Assembly: GCF_910594005.1 (NCBI RefSeq)
Contig: NC_057841.1
Span: forward strand, 18,399,001 to 18,463,000
From: Cervus elaphus
Taxonomy: Eukaryota > Chordata > Mammalia > Artiodactyla > Cervidae
Direction: 5' to 3'
Length of the DNA stretch: 64,000 bases
Shown: piece by piece, positions 1 through 10,383 of the stretch
How positions within the stretch are numbered: position 1 is the stretch's first letter
How the letters are laid out: the number at the start of each line of letters is the position of its first letter
Notes under the pieces: model-generated
What the model was told of the DNA's origin: nothing
The model's database searches: none
Seen by the model: the letters and a program-made list of their open reading frames with translations, nothing else
Made by a program: the position numbers and the translations under genes

Positions 1-124
1 CTCTTAAACTATAGTTTGAAAACTGTGACTTTGCTATTTATTTTGGCTTACAGGATGCATGGAAACTACACTTTGCTATTATTATACACACTTTTTTACA
101 TTTAAGCTGATAGACAGGAAGGTA

Positions 125-660
125 GCAGAGAGCAATGAGAGGCGGTCCCTTCAACTAACCATCCAACAGCCCCATAACCTCACCAAGCAATTTACCAGCC
201 CTGCCCCTAATATGCCCACCAGTGCTCCAAAAAGAGTCAGGCGACTGGCAGGACTTCCCTACTCTAGCACACTGACACACCCTAACTATCCAGTACTAAG
301 GTAACCTTTGGTGGCCATTGGACTTTAACTGCTCATAAATATTCCCTGAAAACATACATCTACTTATAACAGACTGAATTATGCGAAGGACATGCACAGT
401 AGAGCGTCCTTCCATATTACTATAACTTGCAGCTGTTACTCCACAAACTCCCCGATTATGCAAATGATCCTGCCTTAAAAACTCTTGTACCCCAACCCTC
501 CAGGGAAATTTGCCTCCCTTGGCGGCCCACCTCTCTCATGAAATGTTCTCTCTGTTCTTTGTATGTGCTCAGTCGGGTCCAACTCTTTGCAATTTGTTCT
601 TTCTTTCCTTATTGTTAATAAACCTTCTTGCAATGGGCTAAGACCTTAAATTCTTTGCAC
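125..660 (+). mobile_element. Probable solo LTR of an endogenous retrovirus
   Basis: The stretch has the composition and order of a class I-like LTR: a pyrimidine- and CCC-rich U3, a block ending in a GCGGCCCACCTCTC-type segment near the R region, then AATAAA at about 618 followed by CTTCTTGCAATGGG. No internal retroviral genes follow. Edges are uncertain and no target-site duplication was found. A short antisense BovB-tail-like piece lies at about 564-592. A decayed LTR of another class or unrelated sequence remains possible. Confidence 0.4.
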
Positions 661-1514
661 CCCTACCAAGAACCAAGGCCCGCAGGAGGAAGAGTCTCCA
701 GATTCCTTCTGCTAACAAAGCTGCTTTCTTAACAATTAGAAACAATCAGAGTGAATTCACTGGCTAAAAAATCAAAGTACAATATGAAAGAAATCGTTCA
801 GTTCTAACCACTTAAACATCATCTATTAGAATACTCATTTCTTTTCTTAAAATGATAGTGTAAGAAATAGAAGTATCTGTTCCTTTTACATGAAAATGGA
901 AACATGAGCACAGACATTCTTTCACCAGGTTTTAAAAGTATATTGTACCACAGACAGTTTCAAAATATTTTGTATAGGAGAATGACAATCTAACAGGATT
1001 TTTTGTTAGATTTTTGTCCAATTTTAATGTGGAACCAGAAAACTGAGAGGAAGAGAGAAGGAGGGAGAAAGAGCTACTGTGAGATAATTTGAAGAAAAAA
1101 CAATACCAAAATATATTTTAAGTTCAGAACACACCTAGTGTCAAAGTGTACCCTCTTTGATAAGTTTAGAAATTAAGATTACAACAAATATCAAACTATA
1201 CTTTTTCTGGTATAACAAAAAGGAAATACTCAGGAAACCAGTCCGAAAAATTTAAGTCAAGAAACAGGCACTAATCAAACAGCAACAGAAACAAAATCTA
1301 AGAGCAGAGCCAGAACCTTCACATTTGGCAGGTCCTAACAATGCTTTACTCCAGGCTTATTATTACAGAAAAAAGGAATGGCATGAACAACAATCCCACA
1401 ACTGCCAAACAATGACTGCATGTTTTTTCTTCTACTAAGGTGGAGAGAAAAAAATCCCCATTATTTGCTATGTCAGTGCTTTTAGAATCATAGAACATGA
1501 ACTGCTACACAGGA

Positions 1515-3770
1515 GTATAAAATGAAGCAGGGCAAAAGCTAACAGGGTTTTGTCAAGAGAACAGACTGGTCAAAGCAAACTCTATTTCCAACAGCTCAAG
1601 AAAAGACTCTACACATGGACATCACCAGATGGTCAATACTGAAATCAGATTTATTGTGCTCTTTGCAGCCGATGATGGAAAAGCTCAATACAGTCAACAA
1701 AAACAAGACCTGGAGCTGACTGTGGCTCAGATCATGAGCTCCTTACTACAAAATTCAGGCTTAAATTGAAGAAAGTAGGGAAAACCATTAAGCCATTCTG
1801 GCATGATTGAAATCAAATCCCTTGTGATTATATAATGGAAGTGACATATAGATGCAAGGAATTAGATCTGATAAAGTGAAATAGCACTATGGATGGAGGT
1901 TTATAGCACTGTACAGGAGGTGGTAACCAAAACCATCCCCAAGAAAAAGAAATAAAAGAAGGTAAAGTGGTTGTGGGAGAAGGCTTTACAAATAGCTGAG
2001 GAAAGAAGAGAAGCAAAAGGAAAGGGAGAAAGGGGAAGATATATTCAAATGAATGCAGAGTTCCAGAGAACAGCAAGGAGAAATAAAAAGGCCTTCTTAC
2101 ATGAACAGTGTGAAGAAACAGAGGAAAACAGTAGAATGGCAAAGACTAGCCACCTCTTCAAGAAAACTGGGAGATATCAAGGGAACATTTCATGCAAGGG
2201 TGGGCACAATAAAGGACAGATACAGTAACAACTTAACAGAAGCAGAAGGGATTAAGAAAAGGTCCCAAGAATACACAGAAGAACTATACAGAAAGAGTCT
2301 TAATGACCCAGATAACTACCATGATGTGGTCACTCACCTAGACCCAGACATCCTGGAGTATGAGGTCAAGCAGGCCTTAGAAAGTATTATTACAAACAAA
2401 GCCAGTGGAAGCGATGGGTACCTAGCTGAGCTATCTAAAATCCTAAAAGATGCTGCCGTGAAAGTGCTCCATACAATATGTCAGCAAATTTGTCATACAA
2501 TATGTCATACAAAACTCAGCTGTGGCCACGGGACTGGAAAAGGTCAATTTTCATTCAATCCCAGAGAAGGGCAATGCCAAAGAATGTTCAAACTACCATA
2601 CAACTGCACTCATTTCACATGCTAACAACGTTATGCTCAAAATGCTTCAGGCTTGGCTTCAGCAGTACGTGAACCAAGAACTTCCAGATGAACAAGCTGG
2701 ATTTAGGAAAGGCAGAGGATCTAGAGAGCAAAATGTCAACATTTGTTGGATCATGAGAAAGCAAGGGAATTCCAGAAAAACATCTATTTCTGCTTCACTG
2801 ACTATGCTAAAGACTTTCACTGTGTGGATCACAACAAACTATGAAAAATTCTTAAATAGATGGGCGTATCAGACCACCTTACCTATCTCCTGAGAAACCT
2901 GTATGTGGGTCAAGAAGCAACAGTTAGAACTGGACATGGAACAACAGACTGCTTCAAAACTGGGAGAGAAGTACAACAAGGCTGTATATTGTCACCTGGC
3001 TTATATAACTTATATGCAGAGTACGTCATGTGAAATGTGGGACTGGATGAATCACAAGCTGGAATGAAGACTGCCAGGAGAAATATCAACAACTTCAGAA
3101 ATTCAGATGATATCACTCTAAGGGCAGAAAGGGAAGAAGAACTAAGAGCCTTTTGATGAGGATTAAAGAGGAGAATGAAAACCCTGGCTTAAAACTCAAC
3201 ATTCAAAAAACTAGGATCATGATTTCCAGTTCCATCACTTTATAGCAAATAAAAAATGAAAAAGTGGAAGCAGTGACAGATTTTACTTTCCTGGGCTCCA
3301 AAATCACTGCAGAGACTGCAGCCATGAAACTGAAAGGAAGGAAAACTATGACAAACCTAGATAGTATATTAAAAAGCAGAGATATCACTTTGTCAAAAAC
3401 AAAGGTGCATATAGTCAAAGCAATGTTTTTTCCAGTGTCATGTACAGATGTTAGAGTTGGACCATAAAGAAGGCTGAGCACCAAAGAATTAATGCTTTCA
3501 AACTAGTGCTAGAAAACACTGCTGAAAGCTTCCTGGACTGCAAAGAGATGATCAAACCTGTCATTCTGAAGGAAATTAACCCTAAATATTCTTTGGAAAG
3601 ACTGATGCTGAAGCTGAAGCTCCAATACTCTAACCAACTGAAGTGAAGAGTTGATTCACTGGAAAAGACCCTGATGCTAGGAAAGATTGAAGGCAAAAGG
3701 AAAAGGGGGCGGCAGAGGATGAGATGCTTAGATAGCATCACTGACTCAATGGACATGAATTTGAGCAAAC
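1515..3770 (+). mobile_element. Old BovB LINE, 5'-truncated, main part
   Basis: BovB (RTE clade) sequence beginning in the end of the endonuclease region (AATGAAGCAGGGCAAAAGC) and running through the linker and reverse transcriptase into the 3' part. Recognisable translated pieces include the reverse transcriptase entry region (DEQAGFRKGRGSREQN) and later FLGSKITAETAAM. The frame is broken by many stops and indels, so it is a dead copy. It stops abruptly at GAATTTGAGCAAAC, where a second BovB is inserted; the last about 100 bp of this copy resume at 4693. Confidence 0.9.
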
Positions 3771-4692
3771 CCCAAATCGGGAAAGGAGTACGTCAAGGCT
3801 GTATATTGTCAACCTGCTTATTTAACTTATATGTAAAGGACATCATGAAAAATGCCAGGCTGGATGAAGCACAAGCTGGAATCAAGATTGCCGGGAGAAA
3901 TATCAATAACCTCAGATATGCAGATACCACCATCTTTATGGCAGAAAGTGAAGAAGAACTAAAGAGTTTCTTGATGAAAGTGAAAGAGGAGAATGAAAAA
4001 GTTGGCTTAAAACCCAACACTCAGAAAATTAAGAGCATGGCATCCAGTCCCATCACTTCATGGCAAATAGACGGGGAAACTGTGGAAACAGTGACAGATT
4101 TTATTTTTGGGGGCTCCAAAATCACTGCAGATGATGACTGCAGTCATGAAATTAAAAGACACTTGCTCCTTGGGAGAAAAGTTATGACCAACCTAGACAG
4201 CATATTAAAAAGCAGAGACGTTACTTTGCCAACAAAGGTCCATCTAGTCAAAGCTGTGGTTTTTCCAGTAGTCATGTAAGGATGTAAGAGTTGGACTATA
4301 AAAAAGCTGAGCACCAAAGAATTGATGCTTTTGAACTGTGGTGCTGGAGAGGACTCTTGAGAGTCCCTTGGACTGCAAGGAGATCCAACCAGTCTATCCT
4401 AAAGGAAATCAGCCCTGAATATTCATTGGAAGGACTGATGCTGAAGCTGAAACTCCAATACTCTGGCTATCTGATGCAAAGAACTGACTCATTGGAGAAG
4501 ACCCTGATGCTGGGAAAGATTGAAGGCGGGAGGAGAAGGGGATGACAGAGAATGAGATGGTTGGATGGCATCACTAATTCAATGGACATGAGTTTGAGTA
4601 AGCTCTAGGAGTTGGTGGTGGACAGGGAAGCCTGGCATGCTGCAGTCCATGGTATCGCAAAGAGTTGGACACGACTGAGTGGCTGAACTGAA
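3771..4692 (+). mobile_element. BovB copy inserted into an older BovB
   Basis: Starts in the reverse transcriptase region (ATCGGGAAAGGAGTACGTCAA) and runs to the 3' tail ending GGCTGAACTGAAC. It carries RYADTTIFMAESEEELKS; the catalytic YADD has become YADT, so it is inactive. An open frame of 201 codons (3674-4279) spans the junction and joins the end of the older copy to this one; it is accidental. Confidence 0.88.
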
Positions 4693-4800
4693 CCAGGAGA
4701 TAGTGGAGAACAGAAGAGCCTGGAATGCTGCTATCTGTGTGTTGGCAAAGAGTCAGACACAACTCAGCGACTGAACAACAGCAACACAGCAGCAACAACA
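4693..4800 (+). mobile_element. 3' end of the older BovB after the nested insertion
   Basis: CAGGAGATAGTGGAGAACAG through AGAGTCAGACACAACTCAGCG and an (ACA)n-like tail. It continues the copy that breaks at 3770, which shows that the copy between is an insertion and not a tandem array. Confidence 0.8.
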
Positions 4801-5939
4801 ATAATATATATAATAAAAGCATAAAGTGGTTTTATGTTCATCTTTGCTGTAAGGATGTTTTAAGATTTTATATGATCCTACTCTTCTATGAATCAAAGAT
4901 ATCAACTACAATACAAGTTCTGACAGAAATTTTGAAATTTTACATGTTCTTTTATACTTATTAGTATTTATGATACTTGATATTTATTTGTAAGGTTGGT
5001 TACCTTAAATTGACTACTGAAAGTAAAATTTTCATTGCAATCATTAAATCGTGAAAAGCAAAATTTCTACTATAATCATTCAATTAAAGTCATAATTTAA
5101 AAAGTAGTTGGGAAAAAATTAGGAACATATGAATAGAAGCCTATAATATTTTTTTAATATAAGAGAAACAAAGTGGATGCACTGTGCAACTACGTAGCTT
5201 TATATTTCTTGACTCAGTCATTTCTCCTCAAATTCAGAATTTTATTACATGAATCATAATATTCATTCTCATAATGAATGCTGTTCTTAAAGACAATTTA
5301 AGAGGTTTTCCTGCATTTGAGATATAAGCTTATAGCTTATAAATGAGCTGATTCTGATACAATTTCTATTACTCACAGTTTATAAAAGTCAGAGAGTAGC
5401 TGCTATGAAATAGCATCACTAAAATAAATTCCTAATGAGAAAGTATACACATGAAGTGTAAGAGGTTTCCTATATTACATGTAAGAATGTCAACAAAATC
5501 TCACAATGAGTAGCTGAACTGAAAGCTAAGTTTTATTTATTTAATTATGGAGAGGAATAGTACTTAGCAGCAGTAGCAGTACTTATGGAGGACAATAGCA
5601 ATTTGCTCAAAATGCTTATTAAGAAGCTCTGATATAATTTTTCCATAAAAGAGACATATACAAAGACAGAATAAACTTGAAAAAAAAATTATATTGAAGT
5701 ACAAAGCTTAGACACTCCAAGTGCTTATTCTTTATAATTAGGATTTCTTCCACATGTAGGTTGAGGCAACAAGTTGTAAAATGCTTGGCACCAAAACTTT
5801 CTCCAGACATTATACAGTCATCCATAACTAATAAGATCAGAAAGGAAAACTACATGTAAAAATTAAAGTCTCATCTCTTAACTAAAGAATTGTAAAAGGA
5901 TATTTAAACAGTACCTAACATAGTACTTTTTTTTTTTTA

Positions 5940-6165
5940 CCACATAGTCTTTTTTTCCCAAGTATAGTTGATTTACAATACTATGTTTCACATGTACAGC
6001 AAAGTGATTTGAACAAACGTGTTTGTGTACACTTTTTTCAATTGTTGTCCAACACAGGTTATAACAAGATACTGATCACTTTTTCCAATTATTTTCCATT
6101 ACAGGTTATTACAACATATTGAATATAGTTCCCTGTGCTGTTTGCAGCAATAGAGACATGGATAT
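5940..6165 (-). mobile_element. Old L1 3' end, antisense
   Basis: Begins at a T-rich tract and reads AAGTATAGTTGATTTACAAT, then TACAGCAAAGTGATT and GAATATAGTTCCCTGTGCTG, the antisense 3' UTR of mammalian L1s. Confidence 0.75.
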
Positions 6166-6639
6166 AGAGAATGAACGTGCACACACAGCCAGGGAAAGAG
6201 AGTGGGACGAACTGAGAAAGCAGCGCTGACATAACACACCATGATGCGTAAAACAGACAGCTGGTGGGAAGTTACTATATAACATAGTACTTTTTGAACA
6301 GATATTCACAAAATAAGTTAAACTGTTGTGATTTAAAAAAAGAATTTAACTTAGAAATACAAAAGCTAAATGAAAACACTTCATTAACACAATTCTGAAA
6401 GAAAGAGGTAATAAATCAGTTTACAAAAAGAGGAGTATGGTGGAGTGAGGGCAATTTAAACTAGCTAGTATAAGAAATTTTCATTTCAAACAATATAAGA
6501 ATCTCCAGCATGTAATAACACATGCATCTTTCAGATTATGTGACCAAAAAAGGGAGGTGATCAACCTCAAAGTATCACCAAAAGTTCTATGTTTTCAAAT
6601 CCGTTGGCGTTTCAGACACAAAAAGCAATATATTACATG

Positions 6640-6905
6640 ATTTTCTTTACATGAAATATCCTATACTGGAAAATCCACAGAGATGGAAAGTAGATTAGTA
6701 GTTGCTAGGGGATAGAGAGAGGAGGGAACAGAGAATGACTGCCAATGGGTACACAGTTACATTTTTGATAAAAATGGTCTAAAGGTAGAGTGGTAATGAT
6801 CGCACAACTCTGTGAATTCACTAAAAAAAAAAAAAATCACTGAACAGTACACTTTCCAAGTGTGAACTTTATGGTACGTGAATTATATTTCAATAAAACT
6901 ATTAT
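6640..6905 (+). mobile_element. Old L1 (L1M-type) 3' end
   Basis: Shows the usual 3' UTR landmarks: AGTTGCTAGGGGATAGAG, CAATGGGTACACAGTT, ACAGTACACTTTCCAAGTG and a terminal ATTATATTTCAATAAAAC. Confidence 0.65.
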
Positions 6906-7015
6906 TAAAAGATTGAATTTAAATTAAAAAGTAACCTCACAGAATTCATAATGTCAATTTATACAACAAATTATCATTCAAATCTTTCCACCTGTTTTAA
7001 TAATTTCTTTTTTAC

Positions 7016-7145
7016 CTTGGCAAGGCGACTCATCTGATCCTCTGAGAGAGTACTGCTTGTTCTGCCAGGAGTTTTTGTGGGTTCTGATCCATCTGCTTCC
7101 ACGTTAGGCCAGACTTTCAAGTCATGCATCCCTTGGCGAAACATG
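7016..7145 (-). CDS. PIK3C3: PIK3C3 coding exon 4 (end of C2 domain)
   Basis: 130-bp exon encoding the end of Gly134 and residues 135-177. The frame reads MFRQGMHDLKVWPNVEADGS, then EPTKTPGRTSSTLSEDQMSR and LAK. The acceptor is TTTTTGACTAG|CATGTT and the donor is GCCAAG|GTAAAA, ending in phase 0. The Thr/Ser-rich segment (TKTPGRTSSTLSEDQ) is the regulatory loop in the C2 region that contains a described CDK phosphorylation site around Thr159 (family knowledge; numbering fits here). The next exon should begin LTKAHRQGH. I looked for it in 1-7015 on the minus strand and did not see it, so intron 4 is longer than 7 kb and leaves the window. An unusual A13 tract flanked by direct repeats sits just upstream of the acceptor (see the entry at 7152-7189). 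Confidence 0.97.
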
Positions 7146-7151
7146 CTAGTC

Positions 7152-7189
7152 AAAAAGAATATTCAGAAAAAAAAAAAAAGAATATTCAG
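7152..7189. repeat. A13 tract flanked by direct repeats beside the exon 4 acceptor
   Basis: The 15-mer AAAAAGAATATTCAG occurs at 7152-7166 and again at 7175-7189, with A8 between (13 A in a row in total at 7167-7179). On the PIK3C3 strand it is a T13 tract 22-34 bases upstream of exon 4. It looks either like insertion of a bare poly(A) with target-site duplication or like a slipped 23-bp tandem duplication. Confidence 0.9.
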
Positions 7190-7534
7190 GACACAATCAA
7201 TTTAGTTCATTATGGGAAATTTTAGATTTCTAAATAGAGACAATCCCAGGAAGCCTCCAGTGGAATATAAAGCAATTAACCAAGCAACTGAACCCACACA
7301 GCACTGTTTTTCACATTCTTCTTTTTTCCTTCAAGCAGTTAGAACTATTACAGATATTCCCAAGGTCGAGTGCAAAAAGAGAAGCATCAGGAATAGGCTA
7401 CACACACTTCATCACTTCAGTGGAGATCTTAGAAACAGAAACCAAATTTCTACCCAGAGGGAGAAGGTCACATTTACATCGATTGAAACTAAAATTAAAA
7501 TAATTATATAACTTTCTACTTTAACTGACAATTC

Positions 7535-7785
7535 AGCATAGTATTAATAGACGGTGGTGTTGAACAGCTGGGATTTGGATCCCTGCTGTGCCAACTATCA
7601 CTTACAAGACTTTTGGTAAAGTACTTAACATCTCTGTGTTAGCTTCCTCATCTATAAAATGAGACTATAAAGAGTAACTGTGTCTCACAGAGTTAGAAAC
7701 GTTAAATAAACCAGTACAAGTAAAAAGTACTTAGAATAGTGCCTATCATACAATAAGAACTCAATATAAGCTACTATTTTCCTTT
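7535..7785 (+). mobile_element. MIR SINE, nearly full length
   Basis: Follows the MIR pattern: GGATCCCTGCTGTGCCAACT, then CTTCCTCATCTATAAAATGA and AGAATAGTGCCTATCATACA, ending in AATAAGAACTCAATATAAGC. Confidence 0.8.
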
Positions 7786-8004
7786 TCGCTGGGTAGAGGC
7801 TTATTTTTCTCCTCTCTTCTTTTGCATAAGAGAGATGTCTAAAAGGGAATACAATACTGTATTCAATAAGAAAACATGCTTGTGTCTACAAATCAGAAAT
7901 TTAACATATCGTCAGAATTCAGACTGAAGTGGATGATCCTACTTTAAAGTGAAAGACTGTATCACCTTTATCACGCTTTTGCTTCCTTCAGAAACTATCA
8001 AAGA

Positions 8005-8869
8005 GGAGTCAAGATGGCAGAAGAGAAGGACACAGAATTCATGTCTCCTTACCAGTACATCAGGAATATATCTATAAATGGAACAATTCTCACACAGAGC
8101 ACCTGCTGAACATTAGAAGAAGACTTCTAACACCTAAAATGGCAAGAAAAATTCCCTCGCAGTGGGGTAGGAAAAAAGAAAGGAAGAAAAAAAAAGAATC
8201 AAAAAAGGAACCAGCAACCCTGGGGGGAAGCTGAAGGTGAGGAGAGGTTCCTGCAATCAGAAAATCCCCTCATGTGGGGAAATCAGCGGGGACAGAAAGG
8301 GACCTTCGGAGGATCAAAGGAGAACACGTGGACCATCAGTGGAAGGCAGGACCAAGTAAGAACTGTGCACACAGTCTATACTGCAGCCTTGCCCAGCCCA
8401 GCCTGAGTCACGTGTCTCCTGTCGAGAGGAGGGCTGGGTGCTGGAAAGTGGGGTTTGGAGCACGGACCCAGGAAGGGGACAGCTGCTGGTTATGAAGGGA
8501 GCCTGAAGGGACAGGAGCAAGGAGTCCGACAATTAGGAAAGTCTGCAGAAGGCGGCCAGGACACCACAGAAGCAAGGCACCACTGCTGAATGGTGAGCAA
8601 CACGCGGGGCTGGCACTGTAATCCCCATCCCCACCCACCCACTTCAGCCCCTACAAGCCCTGGGAGGTGCACTCATCTGAGCAGGCTCACCCTCCACACA
8701 CACCTCAAGCCAAGGTCTCCTCTGCCAGGATAGGCTCAGCACCCTGAGCATCTTCCATCCCAAAGCCTCCTTCAAAATCAGCCCTGGGTGCCGCTGCCCA
8801 AGACAGGAATCTGCCAATGCTGGTGGGAGCAGAGGGGACTGAGTACAAAGGTGTGGGGCTAAGAGCACG
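8005..8869 (+). mobile_element. L1 5' UTR, first part
   Basis: Starts with GGAGTCAAGATGGCAGAAGA, the usual start of artiodactyl/carnivore L1 elements, followed by ACACAGAATTCATGTCTCC and a GC-rich region. Short open frames inside it on both strands have no recognisable product. It is cut at 8869 by a BovB insertion. Confidence 0.8.
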
Positions 8870-10374
8870 AAGGTGAAGGAATTCCAGCTGAGCTACTTCA
8901 AACCCTAAAAGATGATGCTGTTAAAGTTCTGCACGCAACAGGCCAGCAAATTTGGTAAACTCAGCAGTGGCCACAGGACTAGAAAAGGTCAGTTCTCATT
9001 TCAATCCCAAAGAAAGGCAATGTCAAAGAATGCTCAACCTACCACACAATTGCACTCATTTCACATGCTAGCAAAGTAATGCTCAAAATTCTAGGTTTCA
9101 ACAGTACGTGAATAGAGAACTTCCAGATGTTCAAGCTGGATTTCAAAAAGGTAGAGGAACCAGAGATCAAATTACCAACCTCTATTGAATCATGGCAAAA
9201 GCAAAGAATTCCAGAAAAACATCTACTACTGCTTCATTGACTACTTAAAGTCTTTGACTATGTATATTACAACTAATTGTAGAAAAGTCTCAAAGAGATG
9301 GGAATACCAGGCCACCTTACCTGTCTCCTGGGAAAACTGTATGCAAGTCGAGAAGCAATAGTTAGAACAGGACATGGAACAACAGAATGCTTCAAAATTG
9401 GGAAAGGAGTATTTCAAGGCTGTACTTGACAATATATGTCAAGTATAATACAATATATGTCAACCTGCTTATTTAACTTATATGCAGAGTTAGTACATCA
9501 AGATAGCTGGATGAAGCACAAACTGGAATCAAGACTGCCCGGAGAAATATCAATAACCTCAGATAAGCAGATGATACCACCCTTAAGGCAGAAAGTTAAG
9601 AGGAACTAAAGAGCCTCTTGATGAAGGTGAAGAAGAGTGAAAAAGCTGGCTTAAAACTCAACATTCAAAAAACTAAGATCATGGCATCCAATCCCATCAC
9701 TTCATGGCAAATAGATAGGGAAACAATGGAAACAGTGAAAGACTTTATTTTCTTGGGCTCCAAAATCACTGCAGACGGTGACTAAAGCCATGAAATTAAA
9801 AAATGCTTACTCCTTGGAAGAAAAGCTATGACCAACCTAGACAGCCTATTAAAAAGCAGAGACATTACTTTGCCAACAAAGGTCCATCTAGTCAAAGCTA
9901 TGGTTTTTTCAGTAGTCATGTATGGATGTGAGAATTGGATCATAAAGAAGGCTGTTGTTATTCAATCACTCAGTCATGTCCAACTGTTTGTGACCCATGG
10001 ACTGCAGCACCGAAGAATTGATGTTTTTGAGCTGTGGTGTTGAAGGACACTCATTAGAGTCCCTTGGACTGCAAGGAGATCAAACCAGTCAATCCTAAAG
10101 GATCAGTCCTGAATATTCATTGGAAGGACTGATGGTGAAGCTGAAGCTCCAGTAGTTTGGACACCTGATGCAAACAGCCAACTCACTGGAAAACACCCTG
10201 ATGCTGGGCAAGATAGAAGGCAGGAGGAGAAGGGGACAACAGAAGACAAGATGGTTGGATGCCATCATCGACTCAATGGACACAAGTTTGAGCAAACTCT
10301 GGGAGACTGTGAAGGACAGGGAAGCTTGGTATATTGCAGTCCATGGGGTCACAAAGAGTCAGACACGACTGAAC
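8870..10374 (+). mobile_element. BovB LINE inserted in the L1, 5'-truncated
   Basis: Runs from GAATTCCAGCTGAGCTACTT in the reverse transcriptase region to the 3' end AGTCAGACACGACTGAAC. The target-site duplication AAGAGCACG is at 8861-8869 and 10375-10383, which fixes both ends. Many stops (for example in the region that should encode YADD, read as AGATAAGCAGATGAT) make it a dead copy. It contains a 54-bp foreign piece at 9954-10007. Confidence 0.9.
9954..10007 (-). repeat. 54-bp inverted BovB-tail/Bov-A fragment inside BovB
   Basis: Between GAAGGCT and CACCGAAGAATTGATG, which are adjacent in other BovB copies of this window apart from GAG, lies TTGTTATTCAATCACTCAGTC...GGACTGCAG, the antisense of the BovB/Bov-A 3' end. 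Confidence 0.75.
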
Positions 10375-10383
10375 AAGAGCACG

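Larger units (their letters stand above)
1..7015 (-). other. PIK3C3: PIK3C3 intron 4, left end cut off by the window
   Basis: Starts at the donor GTAAAA at 7015 and runs out of the window. It contains an LTR candidate, a nested BovB pair and two old L1 3' ends (own entries). 661-1514 and 4801-5935 are AT-rich with nothing recognised. Confidence 0.8.

Noticed and set aside
3674..4279. 201-codon frame as a gene
   Set aside because: It crosses the junction of two nested BovB copies; the fusion is accidental.
1..7015. PIK3C3 exon 5 (LTKAHRQGH...)
   Set aside because: Looked for on the minus strand and not seen; only repeats and AT-rich intron sequence are present.
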